A DNA stretch of 64,000 bases, taken from Pseudarthrobacter sulfonivorans (GTDB lineage: Bacteria; Actinomycetota; Actinomycetes; Actinomycetales; Micrococcaceae). Made by a program: the position numbers and the translations under genes. Numbering within the stretch: position 1 is the stretch's first letter; the number at the start of each line of letters is the position of its first letter. The stretch covers positions 434,001 to 498,000 of the forward strand of contig NZ_CP013747.1 in assembly GCF_001484605.1 (NCBI RefSeq). The letters are read 5' to 3'. The notes under the pieces were generated by a model that was given only the letters and a program-made list of their open reading frames with translations, made no database searches and was not told the origin of the DNA. Below are positions 29,559-37,702 of the stretch, piece by piece.

Positions 29559-30163
29559 GTGGTGGCGCCGCCGCCGAAGCTGGCCCCACCAGAGCTCGCG
29601 CCTCCAGAGCTCGAGCCCCCGAAACTGGACCCGACCGTCTTGGCGCGCTTCGTCGTCGTGCGTTCCGTAATGGCGTCATAGTTGGCATTGCGGATGGAAC
29701 GCAGGGCCGTCTTCCGGTCCTCGCCTTCCAGCCTGTCGGTGAAGAGGATGCCGTCCAGGTGGTCCGTCTCGTGCTGGAAGCAACGGGCCAGCATGCCCTC
29801 CCCCTCCACAGCCACAGGATTTCCATTCAGGTCAACGCCGGTGGCGCGTGTGGCGCGGAAGCGGCGGACCGGGAACGCCAGGCCGGGGATGGACAGGCAG
29901 CCCTCAACGTGGTCCGCCTGGTAGTCCTCGCTGTTTTCCAGGACCGGATTGATGACGTGGCCCTCCACGCCGTCGATCCGGTAGGTGAAGACCCGCTGGC
30001 TGACGCCTATCTGCGGAGCGGCGAGGCCGGCGCCGTCCACGTCCTCCATGGTTTCCGTCATGTCCGCAACCAGCTTGGCGAGCTCAGGACCGAATTCCGT
30101 CACGGGATCGGCCACTGTGCGGAGCACAGGATCACCGATGATGCGGATATTCAGAATGGCCAT
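29555..30163 (-). CDS. def: Peptide deformylase
   Basis: The 202-residue metalloenzyme removes formyl groups from new proteins. All three motifs are intact: GAGLAAPQIG, EGCLSIPG with the metal Cys, and QHETDHLDG with the metal His pair. After the catalytic domain a 25-residue tail of Gly, Ser and Ala repeats (SFGG, SSGG, ASSGG) is added, encoded by a short imperfect DNA repeat around 29585-29625. The tail is not needed by known deformylases. It is first in the def-fmt-rsmB-rpe set. Confidence 0.96.
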   Translation of the reverse strand: MAILNIRIIGDPVLRTVADPVTEFGPELAKLVADMTETMEDVDGAGLAAPQIGVSQRVFTYRIDGVEGHVINPVLENSEDYQADHVEGCLSIPGLAFPVRRFRATRATGVDLNGNPVAVEGEGMLARCFQHETDHLDGILFTDRLEGEDRKTALRSIRNANYDAITERTTTKRAKTVGSSFGGSSSGGASSGGASFGGGATT

Positions 30164-30286
30164 GTGCTGTCTTTCCTCACGGTGGGCGTTAACGGGGAAC
30201 CTATCCAGTTTAGGTGCAGGGGCGCAGGTCCCGGGACTCCGGACAGACGGACTCCCGGCAGTCGGAGCCCGGGCACACGTGCGGCC

Positions 30287-31147
30287 CTAGGCGCTGCGGG
30301 CCTGCGAGGAGACGGGCGGAGCCACCGGAAGAAGCGCAGAACCGGCGGCGAGTGTATCGGCGGACAGTTCCCAGACCCGGCGCAGGGCGCAGAACTTCCA
30401 CCAGTGGTGCTTGAGGACGTCGGGGTTGGCGCGGACCGGACGGACTTCCGTCTCCCCGATGGCCACCGCCAACAGGAGCGGGTTCTCGCCGTACTTCCAG
30501 GGCTCCCATTCCCCGGCCACCGGGTCCACGAGGCTTTCTTCGGCCTTCATGCCGGCTACCAGTTGCATGACCACCTTGTCATCCAGCGGCTTGACGGCGC
30601 CGTCCCGCGTGGTGCCCTTGGTCTTGTAGTCAATAACGCAGATCCGGCCGTTGATCCTGGCCACGAGGTCCAGCGTCCCGGCGTAGCCCACTGACTTGTT
30701 CCAGACGGTGATTTCCGGTGCGATGGGTTCCACGCTGTAGAGGTCCCACCACTCATCGAACCTCAGGGCAAAGCCTTCCTCGCCGTTGGCTGCCAGGGCC
30801 TCGCGGGTTTCCTTCATGGTGTGGGGCCGGCCCAGGGCACGGAGCGCAACCTGCTCGCAGTAGTTATGGACGCGGTCACCACGCTTGGCTGCCTCGTCCC
30901 GGTATTTTTCCGCTGCCTTGGAGGCCCGGTTGACGGCCTGCCGGATTTTCGCCGGACTGCCCAGGCAATCGGCCAGCAACGGATCCTTCGCCAGGCTGCT
31001 GGCGCCCATGTAACCGAACCAGCCGTCCAGTCCGTGCGGCTGCTGGCCGATGACGGTGGTGATGGACGGAACGGAGAACTGTTCGGAGGTGGACCGCGCA
31101 TACATGCGGCCATATTCCGTGGCGTGGGCAAGGAGTGGATCAGTCAT
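30287..31147 (-). CDS. PD-(D/E)XK nuclease-like protein (RecB/Cas4-type core), orphan
   Basis: I find no exact family name for this 286-residue protein, but the nuclease core is visible. RGDRVHNYCEQ at 90-99 resembles the motif with a metal-binding His of RecB-like exonucleases. E145, then D160 in GTLDLVARI, then D173-x-K175 in VIDYKTKG form the E...D...DxK set, and Q195 in VVMQLVAGM fits motif IV. The C-terminal 60 residues are less conserved in pattern. It stands alone between def and a tRNA, with no helicase or CRISPR genes nearby. An exonuclease or DNA-repair role is inferred from the core only. The start ATG at 31147 has a weak GAAAGAG upstream. Confidence 0.75.
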   Translation of the reverse strand: MTDPLLAHATEYGRMYARSTSEQFSVPSITTVIGQQPHGLDGWFGYMGASSLAKDPLLADCLGSPAKIRQAVNRASKAAEKYRDEAAKRGDRVHNYCEQVALRALGRPHTMKETREALAANGEEGFALRFDEWWDLYSVEPIAPEITVWNKSVGYAGTLDLVARINGRICVIDYKTKGTTRDGAVKPLDDKVVMQLVAGMKAEESLVDPVAGEWEPWKYGENPLLLAVAIGETEVRPVRANPDVLKHHWWKFCALRRVWELSADTLAAGSALLPVAPPVSSQARSA

Positions 31148-31190
31148 ACAAAGACTCTTTCACAAGGGGCTGACAGAATGGCGGGCACAC

Positions 31191-31230
31191 AAAAAAGGTC
31201 CGTTTCCGCTCGGCTGAGCGGAAACGGACC
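31191..31230 (-). terminator. Strong intrinsic terminator after tRNA-Val(CAC)
   Basis: A 15-bp perfect stem (ggtccgtttccgctc with gagcggaaacggacc) and a 4-base loop run from 31197 to 31230. On the minus strand TTTTTT follows at 31196-31191. It ends the tRNA-Val transcript before the nuclease-like gene. Confidence 0.92.
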
Positions 31231-31241
31231 AGATTCCTCGG

Positions 31242-31313
31242 TGGGCGATACTGGGTTCGAACCAGTGACCTCTTCGGTGTGAACGAAGCGCGCTACCACT
31301 GCGCCAATCGCCC
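31242..31313 (-). tRNA. tRNA-Val(CAC)
   Basis: The minus strand folds as a 72-base tRNA: acceptor GGGCGAT/ATCGCCC with discriminator A, D arm GCGC/GCGC, anticodon stem CTTCG/CGAAG with loop TTCACAC (anticodon CAC), and T arm ACTGG-TTCGAAC-CCAGT. It reads GUG. It is divergent from the plus-strand tRNA array by 228 bases and differs from tRNA-Val(GAC) mainly in the anticodon arm. Confidence 0.95.
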
Positions 31314-31453
31314 CGATGCCTTTGAATGCTAGCCGACGCGGCGGGGTTTATGGAAATCGAGCCGGGGCCAGGCTCGAATTACACGCCTGTAATTAGAAAA
31401 ATCCCCTAGATTGCAGGGATCCAGGGGCATCGCCGCCGTCGAGGCACGCTCGA

Positions 31454-31481
31454 TTTGGAGAATCCCTGAACCTCCTATAGA
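31454..31481 (+). promoter_or_regulatory. Candidate promoter for the plus-strand tRNA array
   Basis: TTTGGA (31454-31459) and TATAGA (31476-31481) are separated by 16 bases, about 60 bases before the first tRNA-Gly. It is the best hexamer pair in the divergent spacer 31314-31541, which otherwise holds no gene; small inverted repeats at 31354-31372 and 31379-31396 are also there. Confidence 0.35.
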
Positions 31482-31541
31482 GTTCTTACTCGTTGGAACG
31501 CGAGGAAATGCCCGAAACGGCACGGATTCAGCGGCCCAAAT

Positions 31542-31614
<73 letters not shown>

Positions 31615-31661
31615 CGCAGGACACTGTCACGGCAAAGATTTTTCGGAATCGGAGCTTACAC

Positions 31662-31732
31662 GGTGGGTTGGCCGAGAGGCGAGGCAGCGGCCTGCAAAGC
31701 CGTTCACACGGGTTCGAATCCCGTACCCACCT
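31662..31732 (+). tRNA. tRNA-Cys(GCA)
   Basis: A 71-base cloverleaf: acceptor GGTGGGT/ACCCACC with discriminator T, anticodon stem GCGGC/GCCGT (with one G-T pair) around loop CTGCAAA (GCA), T arm ACGGG-TTCGAAT-CCCGT. No CCA is encoded. It is the only Cys tRNA in the window. Confidence 0.95.
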
Positions 31733-31771
31733 CGGTGAAAACCATGGATTCCGGTTCACGCCGGACGAAAT

Positions 31772-31843
31772 GGGCGATTGGCGCAGCGGTAGCGCGCTTC
31801 CCTGACACGGAAGAGGTCACTGGTTCGATCCCAGTATCGCCCA
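31772..31843 (+). tRNA. tRNA-Val(GAC), copy 1
   Basis: A 72-base cloverleaf: acceptor GGGCGAT/ATCGCCC with discriminator A, anticodon stem CTTCC/GGAAG with loop CTGACAC (GAC), T arm ACTGG-TTCGATC-CCAGT. CCA follows directly at 31844-31846, unlike copy 2. Confidence 0.95.
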
Positions 31844-31904
31844 CCAAGCAAGGAAACTTGCTTCATGCAGTACTCCAGGCCACCGGCCAGGCTGTACTTC
31901 ATAC

Positions 31905-31977
<73 letters not shown>

Positions 31978-32021
31978 CTCTACCCCAGTAATAAATCCGA
32001 AATGGCCGGCCTACCGGTTCC

Positions 32022-32093
32022 GGGCGATTGGCGCAGCGGTAGCGCGCTTCCCTGACACGGAAGAGGTCACTGGTTCGATCCCAGTATCGCCCA
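32022..32093 (+). tRNA. tRNA-Val(GAC), copy 2
   Basis: This gene is identical over 72 bases to 31772-31843, but the following bases are CAC, so no CCA is encoded. It is the last gene of the array and is followed by an intrinsic terminator. Confidence 0.95.
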
Positions 32094-32098
32094 CACAT

Positions 32099-32124
32099 AG
32101 CAGCTCCCCGTGAGCTGCTTTTTT
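32099..32124 (+). terminator. Intrinsic terminator of the tRNA array
   Basis: agcagctc pairs with gagctgct around a 5-base loop (32099-32119), and the run of T extends to 32124. Confidence 0.92.
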
Positions 32125-32171
32125 GTTGCCCGAAAAGGCCTGCCGCGACTTGACAACATTTGTCACAGCCC

Positions 32172-32200
32172 TTGGCACACCCGGCAGACAGGGCTAGGAT
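32172..32200 (+). promoter_or_regulatory. Promoter of the antitoxin-like gene
   Basis: TTGGCA (32172-32177) and TAGGAT (32195-32200) are separated by exactly 17 bases, a good sigma-70-type match. Transcription should start near 32207. The leader then holds a small hairpin gcggag/ctccgc (32206-32228) just before the ribosome site. Confidence 0.6.
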
Positions 32201-32246
32201 CGGTTGCGGAGGAGCGAACTGGCTCCGCGATTGAAGGGAGGTGCTC

Positions 32247-32504
32247 GTGGGACTGATTGACGATCTTAAGGGCAAGGCTCAGGGTCTCATCCACGGCAAC
32301 GAGCGGGCCATCAAGGACGGCATCACGAAAGCCGGCGATTTCGTCGACTCAAAGACTGGCGGTAAGTACGCCGGTCACGTGGACAAAGTCCAGGAGGGCG
32401 CTTCCAAGCTCGTTGACAAGAACGACGGAACACCCGGCGTAGCGCCTGCCACCGAGCAGACTCCGCCAGTCAACCCGGTTCCGCCGGTTGACAAGGCTCC
32501 GTAA
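32247..32504 (+). CDS. Rv0909/MT0933-type antitoxin-like small protein
   Basis: This 85-residue hydrophilic protein begins GLIDDLKGKAQGLIHGNERA and continues with repeated amphipathic, Lys-rich helices (KDGITKAGDFVDSKTGGKYA, then HVDKVQEGASKLVDK), as in the actinobacterial MT0933 antitoxin family. The end is Pro-rich. I choose GTG at 32247 because GGGAGG lies five bases upstream; an in-frame GTG at 32241 would remove that site. No toxin gene is adjacent: upstream are tRNAs, downstream is zapE on the opposite strand. It may therefore be a solitary stress or CsbD-like helical protein. The family name rests on composition and the N-terminal pattern only. Confidence 0.7.
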   Translation: MGLIDDLKGKAQGLIHGNERAIKDGITKAGDFVDSKTGGKYAGHVDKVQEGASKLVDKNDGTPGVAPATEQTPPVNPVPPVDKAP

Positions 32505-32543
32505 CAAGGATTTGGCCAGGGCATTGCCCTAGCACGTCAAGGG

Positions 32544-32580
32544 GGTGCAGGTCCCGCCGGGAGGCGGCACCTGCACCTTT
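32544..32580 (+). terminator. Hairpin terminator after the antitoxin-like gene
   Basis: ggtgcaggt (32544-32552) pairs with acctgcacc (32569-32577), with an inner ccgcc/ggcgg stem, followed by a short TTT. Confidence 0.7.
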
Positions 32581-32617
32581 GGCGTTTAACTGACTGTCCG
32601 GCTTCCCCGGCCGCCGC

Positions 32618-33658
32618 CTAGGACGGCTCGTGGTTCTGGCCCTCGCGGGCCAGCGCGGTCAGGCGGGATACGGCACGGAAATACTTCTTGGTGTACCCGC
32701 CGTGCATCATCTCGTCCGTAAAGAGCTTGTCGAAGGGGACGCCGCTGGCCAGGATGGGCACATCCTTGTCGTATAGGCGGTCGGCCAACACCACGAACCG
32801 CAGCGCCACGGCCTGTTCGGTGATGGTCTCCACGTTTCGCCACACGACGCCGTCGATGCCGTCGATGAGCTGCCGGTAACGGCTCGGGTGGACACCGGCC
32901 AGGTGGCCGATCAGTGAACTGAATTCGTCCTCCGCCACGGTCTTACCGTCGAACTCGGCCCTCATCTGTGCAGCCAGCTGGCTGTTCTTCAGCGGCGCCG
33001 GGGCGGCGGGCAGGCCACGGTGGCGGAAGTCCTCGCCGTCGATCCTGATGACGTCGAACTGGTCCGCCAGGACCTGGATTTCCCGGGCAAAGTCGACGGC
33101 GGCAAAGCGGCCGTCACCCAGCGAACCCGGCAGGGTGTTGGACGTGGCAGCAAGCTTGACGCCGGCGTCGGCCAGTTCACGCATGAGGCGGGACATCAGG
33201 ACGGTGTCACCCGGATCATCAAGCTCGAATTCGTCGATGCACACCAGCTTGTAGTGGCTCAGCGCTTCAACAGTCTTGCGGAAGGAAAGTGCCCCCACCA
33301 GGTTGGTGTATTCCACGAATGTGCCGAAGGCCTTAGGGCCCGGGGCGGCATGCCACAGCGAGGCCAGCAGGTGGGTCTTGCCAACGCCGAATCCGCCGTC
33401 GAGGTAGATCCCCGCCCTGGCAGCCACTTTTTTCTTGGTGAAGAGCTTCTTGAACAGGCCGTCGCCGTCGCCGGCCCCAACTCCCCCGGCGAATCCTTCC
33501 AACGCTTTGACCGCCGCCGCCTGGGACGGCTGGTTCTGGTCCGGCCGGTAGCTGGCGAAGGAGACCTGGCCAAACCGTGGGGACGGATAAAAGCCCTTGA
33601 GGAGCTCATCCACCGAAACCGCCGGAGTGCGGGCGGCAAGCTGTTCGATCTGTACCAA
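32618..33658 (-). CDS. zapE: Cell division protein ZapE (AFG1-type ATPase)
   Basis: This AFG1/ZapE ATPase has Walker A GGFGVGKTHLL (about residues 88-98) and Walker B LVCIDEFELDD near 142. Typical blocks GFYPSPRFGQVSFASYRP at the start, TSNTLPGSLGDGRFA and FDVIRIDGEDFRHR are present. ZapE acts at the division ring in Escherichia coli; the role in actinobacteria is less clear. I use the TTG at 33658 (MVQIEQLAARTP, 346 residues), where family similarity begins; an ATG at 33727 would add 23 residues without a clear ribosome site. It is divergent from sseA. Confidence 0.9.
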   Translation of the reverse strand: MVQIEQLAARTPAVSVDELLKGFYPSPRFGQVSFASYRPDQNQPSQAAAVKALEGFAGGVGAGDGDGLFKKLFTKKKVAARAGIYLDGGFGVGKTHLLASLWHAAPGPKAFGTFVEYTNLVGALSFRKTVEALSHYKLVCIDEFELDDPGDTVLMSRLMRELADAGVKLAATSNTLPGSLGDGRFAAVDFAREIQVLADQFDVIRIDGEDFRHRGLPAAPAPLKNSQLAAQMRAEFDGKTVAEDEFSSLIGHLAGVHPSRYRQLIDGIDGVVWRNVETITEQAVALRFVVLADRLYDKDVPILASGVPFDKLFTDEMMHGGYTKKYFRAVSRLTALAREGQNHEPS

Positions 33659-33872
33659 GGTGGTCCGTTCTGCTGGTGGGTTGTCCCCAGAAAGAATACC
33701 GGCAACAGCCCGGCCCTCCCCCGCCATCCGGCCGGCAAGGACCCCGGCGTGACGAAGGCCATATTTCCCACTGTTAACAAGGGGGCGGACAGGGCGGCCG
33801 GCCGTGGCTAGTGTGGGAGGCAGGTTTTCCTTCTACAGCATCCGCCGTGTGTCTCAGTGAAAGGCCATCACC

Positions 33873-34784
33873 ATGTCCTACGCAGTTGAACAGAACGAGA
33901 AGTTCGCCGCCTACGCCAGCCCGGAGCGCCTGGTGTCCACCGAATGGCTCGCAGCCGCCCTCCAAAGCGGCGCCTTGGCGGCCGGAAAGCTGGTGGTGGT
34001 CGAGTCCGACGAGGACGTCCTCCTTTACGAGACCGGCCATATCCCCGGATCAGTCAAAATCGACTGGCACACGGACCTTAACGATGATGTGACCCGCGAT
34101 TACGTCAACGGTGAGGCGTTCTCCGCCCTGGCCGCTGCCAAGGGCATCTCCCGCGACACCACGGTGGTCATCTACGGGGACAAGTCCAACTGGTGGGCCG
34201 CCTATGCGCTCTGGGTCTTCACCCTGTTCGGCCACGAGGATGTCCGGCTGCTCGACGGCGGCCGGGACAAGTGGATCGCCGAAGGCCGTGACCTGACCAC
34301 GGAGCAGACCTCCCCGGCGCCCGGCGACTACCCGGTGGTGGAGCGCAACGATGCCCCCATCCGCGCGTTCAAGGAAGATGTGCTGGCACACTTCGGCAAG
34401 CCGCTCATTGACGTCCGCTCCCCCGAGGAATACACCGGCCAGCGGACCCACATGCCGGCCTACCCGGAGGAAGGTGCGCTCCGCGGCGGCCACATTCCTA
34501 CGGCTGCATCCATTCCCTGGGCGCGTGCCGCTGCGCCGGACGGAACGTACCGCAGCCGGGAAGAGCTCGAGGCTCTCTACCTGGGCGAGGCCGGGCTGAC
34601 CGCGGGCGATGACGTGGTGGCCTACTGCCGCATCGGCGAGCGTTCCAGCCACACCTGGTTCGCCCTCAAGTACCTGCTGGGCTTTGATACCGTCCGGAAC
34701 TACGACGGCTCCTGGACCGAGTGGGGCAACGCGGTCCGGGTTCCCATCGCCAAGGGCACGGAACGCGGCACGGTCCCGGCGTAA
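33873..34784 (+). CDS. sseA: 3-Mercaptopyruvate/thiosulfate sulfurtransferase
   Basis: The 303-residue protein has two rhodanese domains. The first (about 15-145) is inactive-like; the second (about 165-298) carries C252 in [10 protein letters not shown]. The six-residue loop CRIGER is closer to thiosulfate sulfurtransferases than to the CG(S/T)GVT loop of mercaptopyruvate enzymes. It moves sulfane sulfur to acceptors such as cyanide or thiols. It leads a short plus-strand run with sufE ten bases later and ybaK 24 bases after that, which suggests a sulfur-handling set. A TAGTGT about 60 bases upstream could be the -10. Confidence 0.92.
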   Translation: MSYAVEQNEKFAAYASPERLVSTEWLAAALQSGALAAGKLVVVESDEDVLLYETGHIPGSVKIDWHTDLNDDVTRDYVNGEAFSALAAAKGISRDTTVVIYGDKSNWWAAYALWVFTLFGHEDVRLLDGGRDKWIAEGRDLTTEQTSPAPGDYPVVERNDAPIRAFKEDVLAHFGKPLIDVRSPEEYTGQRTHMPAYPEEGALRGGHIPTAASIPWARAAAPDGTYRSREELEALYLGEAGLTAGDDVVAYCRIGERSSHTWFALKYLLGFDTVRNYDGSWTEWGNAVRVPIAKGTERGTVPA

Positions 34785-34794
34785 ACTGGAACAG

Positions 34795-35256
34795 ATGACT
34801 ACACATGACCTGCCCGCCGCGCTGGCGGAAATCGTCGATGACTTCCAGGCCCTGACCGAACCCGATCGGCTTCAGTTGCTGCTTGAGTTCTCGCGCGGAC
34901 TGCCGGAGTTGCCTGACCGGCTGAAGGACCACCCCGAGCTCCTGGAGCAGGTGGTGGAATGCCAGTCGCCGCTGTTCCTGACCATTGAAACGGAAAAGAA
35001 CGACGCCGGCCCGGCCGACGCCGTTCGGCTCTACTTCAAGGCGCCACCGGAAGCCCCTACCACGCGGGGTTTCGCCGGTGTGCTCCACGAGGGGCTCGAC
35101 GGACTCAGCGCCGCCGAAATCCTGGCGGTGCCGGACGATATGCCGGAGCTGCTGGGCCTGACGCGGGCCATCACGCCACTGCGGATGCGCGGCATGACCG
35201 CCATGCTGGGACGGATCAAGCGCAAGGTCGCCGCAACGTCCCGGTCCGTGTCCTGA
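34795..35256 (+). CDS. sufE: SufE-family sulfur acceptor
   Basis: The 153-residue protein has the SufE fold with acceptor C56 in VECQSPLFL and the later AEILAVPDDM and RMRGMTAMLGRIK helices. SufE takes persulfide sulfur from a cysteine desulfurase such as SufS. No suf cluster lies here; the neighbour is the rhodanese SseA, ten bases upstream, so SseA may be the partner. I choose ATG 34795; the frame is open upstream inside sseA. A short sulfur-relay operon is inferred from spacing. Confidence 0.9.
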   Translation: MTTHDLPAALAEIVDDFQALTEPDRLQLLLEFSRGLPELPDRLKDHPELLEQVVECQSPLFLTIETEKNDAGPADAVRLYFKAPPEAPTTRGFAGVLHEGLDGLSAAEILAVPDDMPELLGLTRAITPLRMRGMTAMLGRIKRKVAATSRSVS

Positions 35257-35280
35257 TCCCCTGACCGGAAACGGAACGCT

Positions 35281-35778
35281 TTGGGACGCAAAAGTTCTTC
35301 AAACGGAACGCCGGCCACAGCCGCACTGGCTGCAGCCGGCGTTCCTTTTGTGCTGCATCCGTATGCCCACGATCCTTCCGCGGCCAGCTACGGCACGGAA
35401 GCCGCCGAAGCCCTGGGCATCGCCCCGGAGAAGGTCTTCAAAACCCTCATGGTGGAAGTGGAGGGCCGGCTGGCCGTGGGGGTTGTGCCGGTCAGCGGAA
35501 ACCTTGACCTGAAGGCATTCGCGGCCGCCCTGGGCGCCAAGAAGGCTTCGATGGCAGATCCTGCGGCTGCTGAACGCCGCACGGGCTACGTCCTGGGCGG
35601 GATCTCGCCGCTGGGCCAGCGCCAGTCATCACCCACGGTGGTGGACAGCAGCGCCCTCAATCTGGGAACGATGCTGGTTTCCGGTGGCAAACGCGGCCTG
35701 GACGTTGAGCTTGCGCCGGCCGACCTCATCCGGCTGACGTCCGCGGTGACAGCCGCCATCGGCACCCGCACGCTTTAG
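35281..35778 (+). CDS. ybaK: Cys-tRNA(Pro)/aminoacyl-tRNA deacylase YbaK
   Basis: The 165-residue editing enzyme hydrolyses Cys mischarged on tRNA-Pro. Family blocks are PFVLHPYAHDPSAASYGTEA, KVFKTLMVEVEGRLAVGVVP with the catalytic Lys, KKASMADPAAAERRTGYVLG, GISPLGQRQSSPTVVD and SGGKRGLDVELAP. The start is TTG at 35281. Its stop overlaps the convergent hydrolase end by four bases. Confidence 0.93.
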   Translation: MGRKSSSNGTPATAALAAAGVPFVLHPYAHDPSAASYGTEAAEALGIAPEKVFKTLMVEVEGRLAVGVVPVSGNLDLKAFAAALGAKKASMADPAAAERRTGYVLGGISPLGQRQSSPTVVDSSALNLGTMLVSGGKRGLDVELAPADLIRLTSAVTAAIGTRTL

Positions 35779-37040
35779 CGGTTCTGGCCGGGATTAAGCC
35801 GCGGAGCCAACTGGGGCCGGAGCCACGCCTTGATCAGGTTCTCCCAGCGCTCGGGATCGACATTCCATTCCTTGGTGTGCCTGGCGTGATTGAACGTTTC
35901 GAACGTGACCATGTCCGGATTCCGCTCACCCAGGAGGGCGGAGGGCTCATAGGGGACGTACTCGTCATCAACGCTGTGGATGATCAGGGTGGGCGTCCGG
36001 ACTTCGACGGCGCGCGCCACCCAGTCCATGGCCTTGAGGTCCACGGGTGCGGCCAGGCCGGTGAGCCTGCGGCCCACGGGGTGGCCCAGCATCAGCTGCC
36101 CGTAGCGGCCCACAAGGGACGGAATGCGGTTGATCTGCGCATGGTGGGCCAGCACATTGACCCAGTTGATAACAGGCGCATCCAGGACCATGGCCCGGAT
36201 CAGGTGACGGTGAGGCGACAGATCGGCCGTCTGCAGGCAGATGGCGCCGCCCATGGACCAGCCGAAGAGGACAATTTCCTCGGCGCCGTTGGCCAGGGCG
36301 AACTCGATGGCCGCCTCCACGTCATGCCATTCCGTGGATCCCAGGCCGTACCGGCCATCCTCGGCCGACGGCGCCAACCCGTCATTGCGGTAAGAGACCA
36401 GCAGGCTGGTGAGCCCCAGTTCGAGGGCGGGGCCTACGGCACGGAGGGCCTCCTGGCGGGTGGCCCCGCGGCCGTGAACCATGACTGCCCAGGTACGGGC
36501 AGGTCCGCCGGCCCGGACCAGCCACGCCGGTGCTGTGCCGCCGTCGACGTCGATCTGCACGTCCTCCGCCGCAAAGCCGGCGGCAGCGGGATCCGGGTAG
36601 AGCGCACCGCTCCACCATCCGCGGCGGGCCGTATCAAGATCGCCGGCATAGACGGCTTCCACTTCGCGCAGGACCGTGCCGTCCGCCGGCGAATAGGAAA
36701 CGATCCGCCCGATCCGGGCGTGCCCCTTCCCGCCGTCGAAAAACAACCCATAGACGCCCTCCACAGTGGTCTCCGGAGTGGCTGTCAGGATGACCTGGCG
36801 GCCGCCTCCTTCCCGGAGCACGGCGAGGACTTCCTGGTCCGCCGTCCGCTGCCGGACGGGGGTGATCACACGCCGGGCGAAATAAAGCGCCAGCGCGGAG
36901 GAGCCTGTGGCCAGCAGGCCGGCAAGGGCCCCGCCGCCAATGACGCCGCCGAGCGCCCATTTGGCGCGCAGCGACATACGGCCGTCGGCCTGGGTCGGAA
37001 CTGCCGCCGTCAACGTGGAGGTGCGCGTGGAAGGTGCCAT
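35775..37040 (-). CDS. Membrane-anchored alpha/beta hydrolase
   Basis: This 421-residue protein starts at ATG 37040, has one membrane segment (about 26-53), then a region of roughly 110 residues of unknown type, and a C-terminal alpha/beta hydrolase domain (about 160-415). The nucleophile S262 lies in LFGWSMGGAICLQ, the oxyanion stretch in VMVHGRGATRQEAL, the acid is D358 or D359 in IHSVDDEYVP, and H385 or H388 lies in NHARHTKEW. It probably acts at the outer face of the membrane or anchored to it. The substrate is unknown; relatives are annotated as peptidases or esterases. The longer frame to 37601 runs over a divergent gene and is rejected. Confidence 0.85.
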   Translation of the reverse strand: MAPSTRTSTLTAAVPTQADGRMSLRAKWALGGVIGGGALAGLLATGSSALALYFARRVITPVRQRTADQEVLAVLREGGGRQVILTATPETTVEGVYGLFFDGGKGHARIGRIVSYSPADGTVLREVEAVYAGDLDTARRGWWSGALYPDPAAAGFAAEDVQIDVDGGTAPAWLVRAGGPARTWAVMVHGRGATRQEALRAVGPALELGLTSLLVSYRNDGLAPSAEDGRYGLGSTEWHDVEAAIEFALANGAEEIVLFGWSMGGAICLQTADLSPHRHLIRAMVLDAPVINWVNVLAHHAQINRIPSLVGRYGQLMLGHPVGRRLTGLAAPVDLKAMDWVARAVEVRTPTLIIHSVDDEYVPYEPSALLGERNPDMVTFETFNHARHTKEWNVDPERWENLIKAWLRPQLAPRLNPGQNR

Positions 37041-37196
37041 GGAACCATTCTTACTGCCGCAGACGGGTTGACCATATTCCGTCCGGCACGTGGCATCGGA
37101 ATTCTGCCGGCCCCGGGGACGCCGCGCGCATGACACCGCGCGCATCGTGCGGCCCAAATGGATGCAGGCGCCGGTGCGCACGACTAGGCTGATGCC

Positions 37197-37688
37197 ATGA
37201 GCGATCCAATCGTCATCCTGACCGAAGAACCCCTGGGCGCGGACGACCGCGTCAACATAGAACGCCTGGTGGACGGGCAGGACACTCCCCTTGTCCTGCT
37301 GGTTCCAGGGAACACTGAACGGCATCTGCTGGTGGATTTCCTTGAGAATCTCTCCCTGCTGGACGTTGCTAAGGCGTTCCGCGAACTGACCGCCCACGCC
37401 CCGGATCCCACCGTTCAACGGGCCGAGGCCGCCGAGACGCTGGCCGTCTCGCTTGCCGCCTTGGAGGGGCTGGGCGCAGGGGTAACGGGCGAGGTAGTGG
37501 ACGGTGGGGCCGTCAAAGGCCTCGTTGCCAAGGTCAAGGAACTCGGCGCAGCCCAGGCAGTGGTGATCACCCGTCCTCACGCAGTTGCGGATACGTTCCA
37601 CACGGACTGGGCCAACAAAGCCCAGGACCAGTTAGGGCTCCCCGTGCTCCACCTGTATGCCGGTTCGGGATTTATCGGCGACTCCTGA
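37197..37688 (+). CDS. Conserved hypothetical alpha/beta protein
   Basis: I do not recognise a named family for this 163-residue protein. The alternating pattern (TPLVLLVPGNTERHLLVDFL early, AQAVVITRPHAVADTFHTDW late, then PVLHLYAGSGFIGDS) suggests a universal-stress-like Rossmann fold, without a clear ATP-binding G-x-x-G-x(9)-G-S/T motif. It lies divergent from the hydrolase and 14 bases before msrB on the same strand, so it may be cotranscribed with that repair enzyme. Confidence 0.75.
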   Translation: MSDPIVILTEEPLGADDRVNIERLVDGQDTPLVLLVPGNTERHLLVDFLENLSLLDVAKAFRELTAHAPDPTVQRAEAAETLAVSLAALEGLGAGVTGEVVDGGAVKGLVAKVKELGAAQAVVITRPHAVADTFHTDWANKAQDQLGLPVLHLYAGSGFIGDS

Positions 37689-37702
37689 GCGTTGAGCTGA
37701 CC

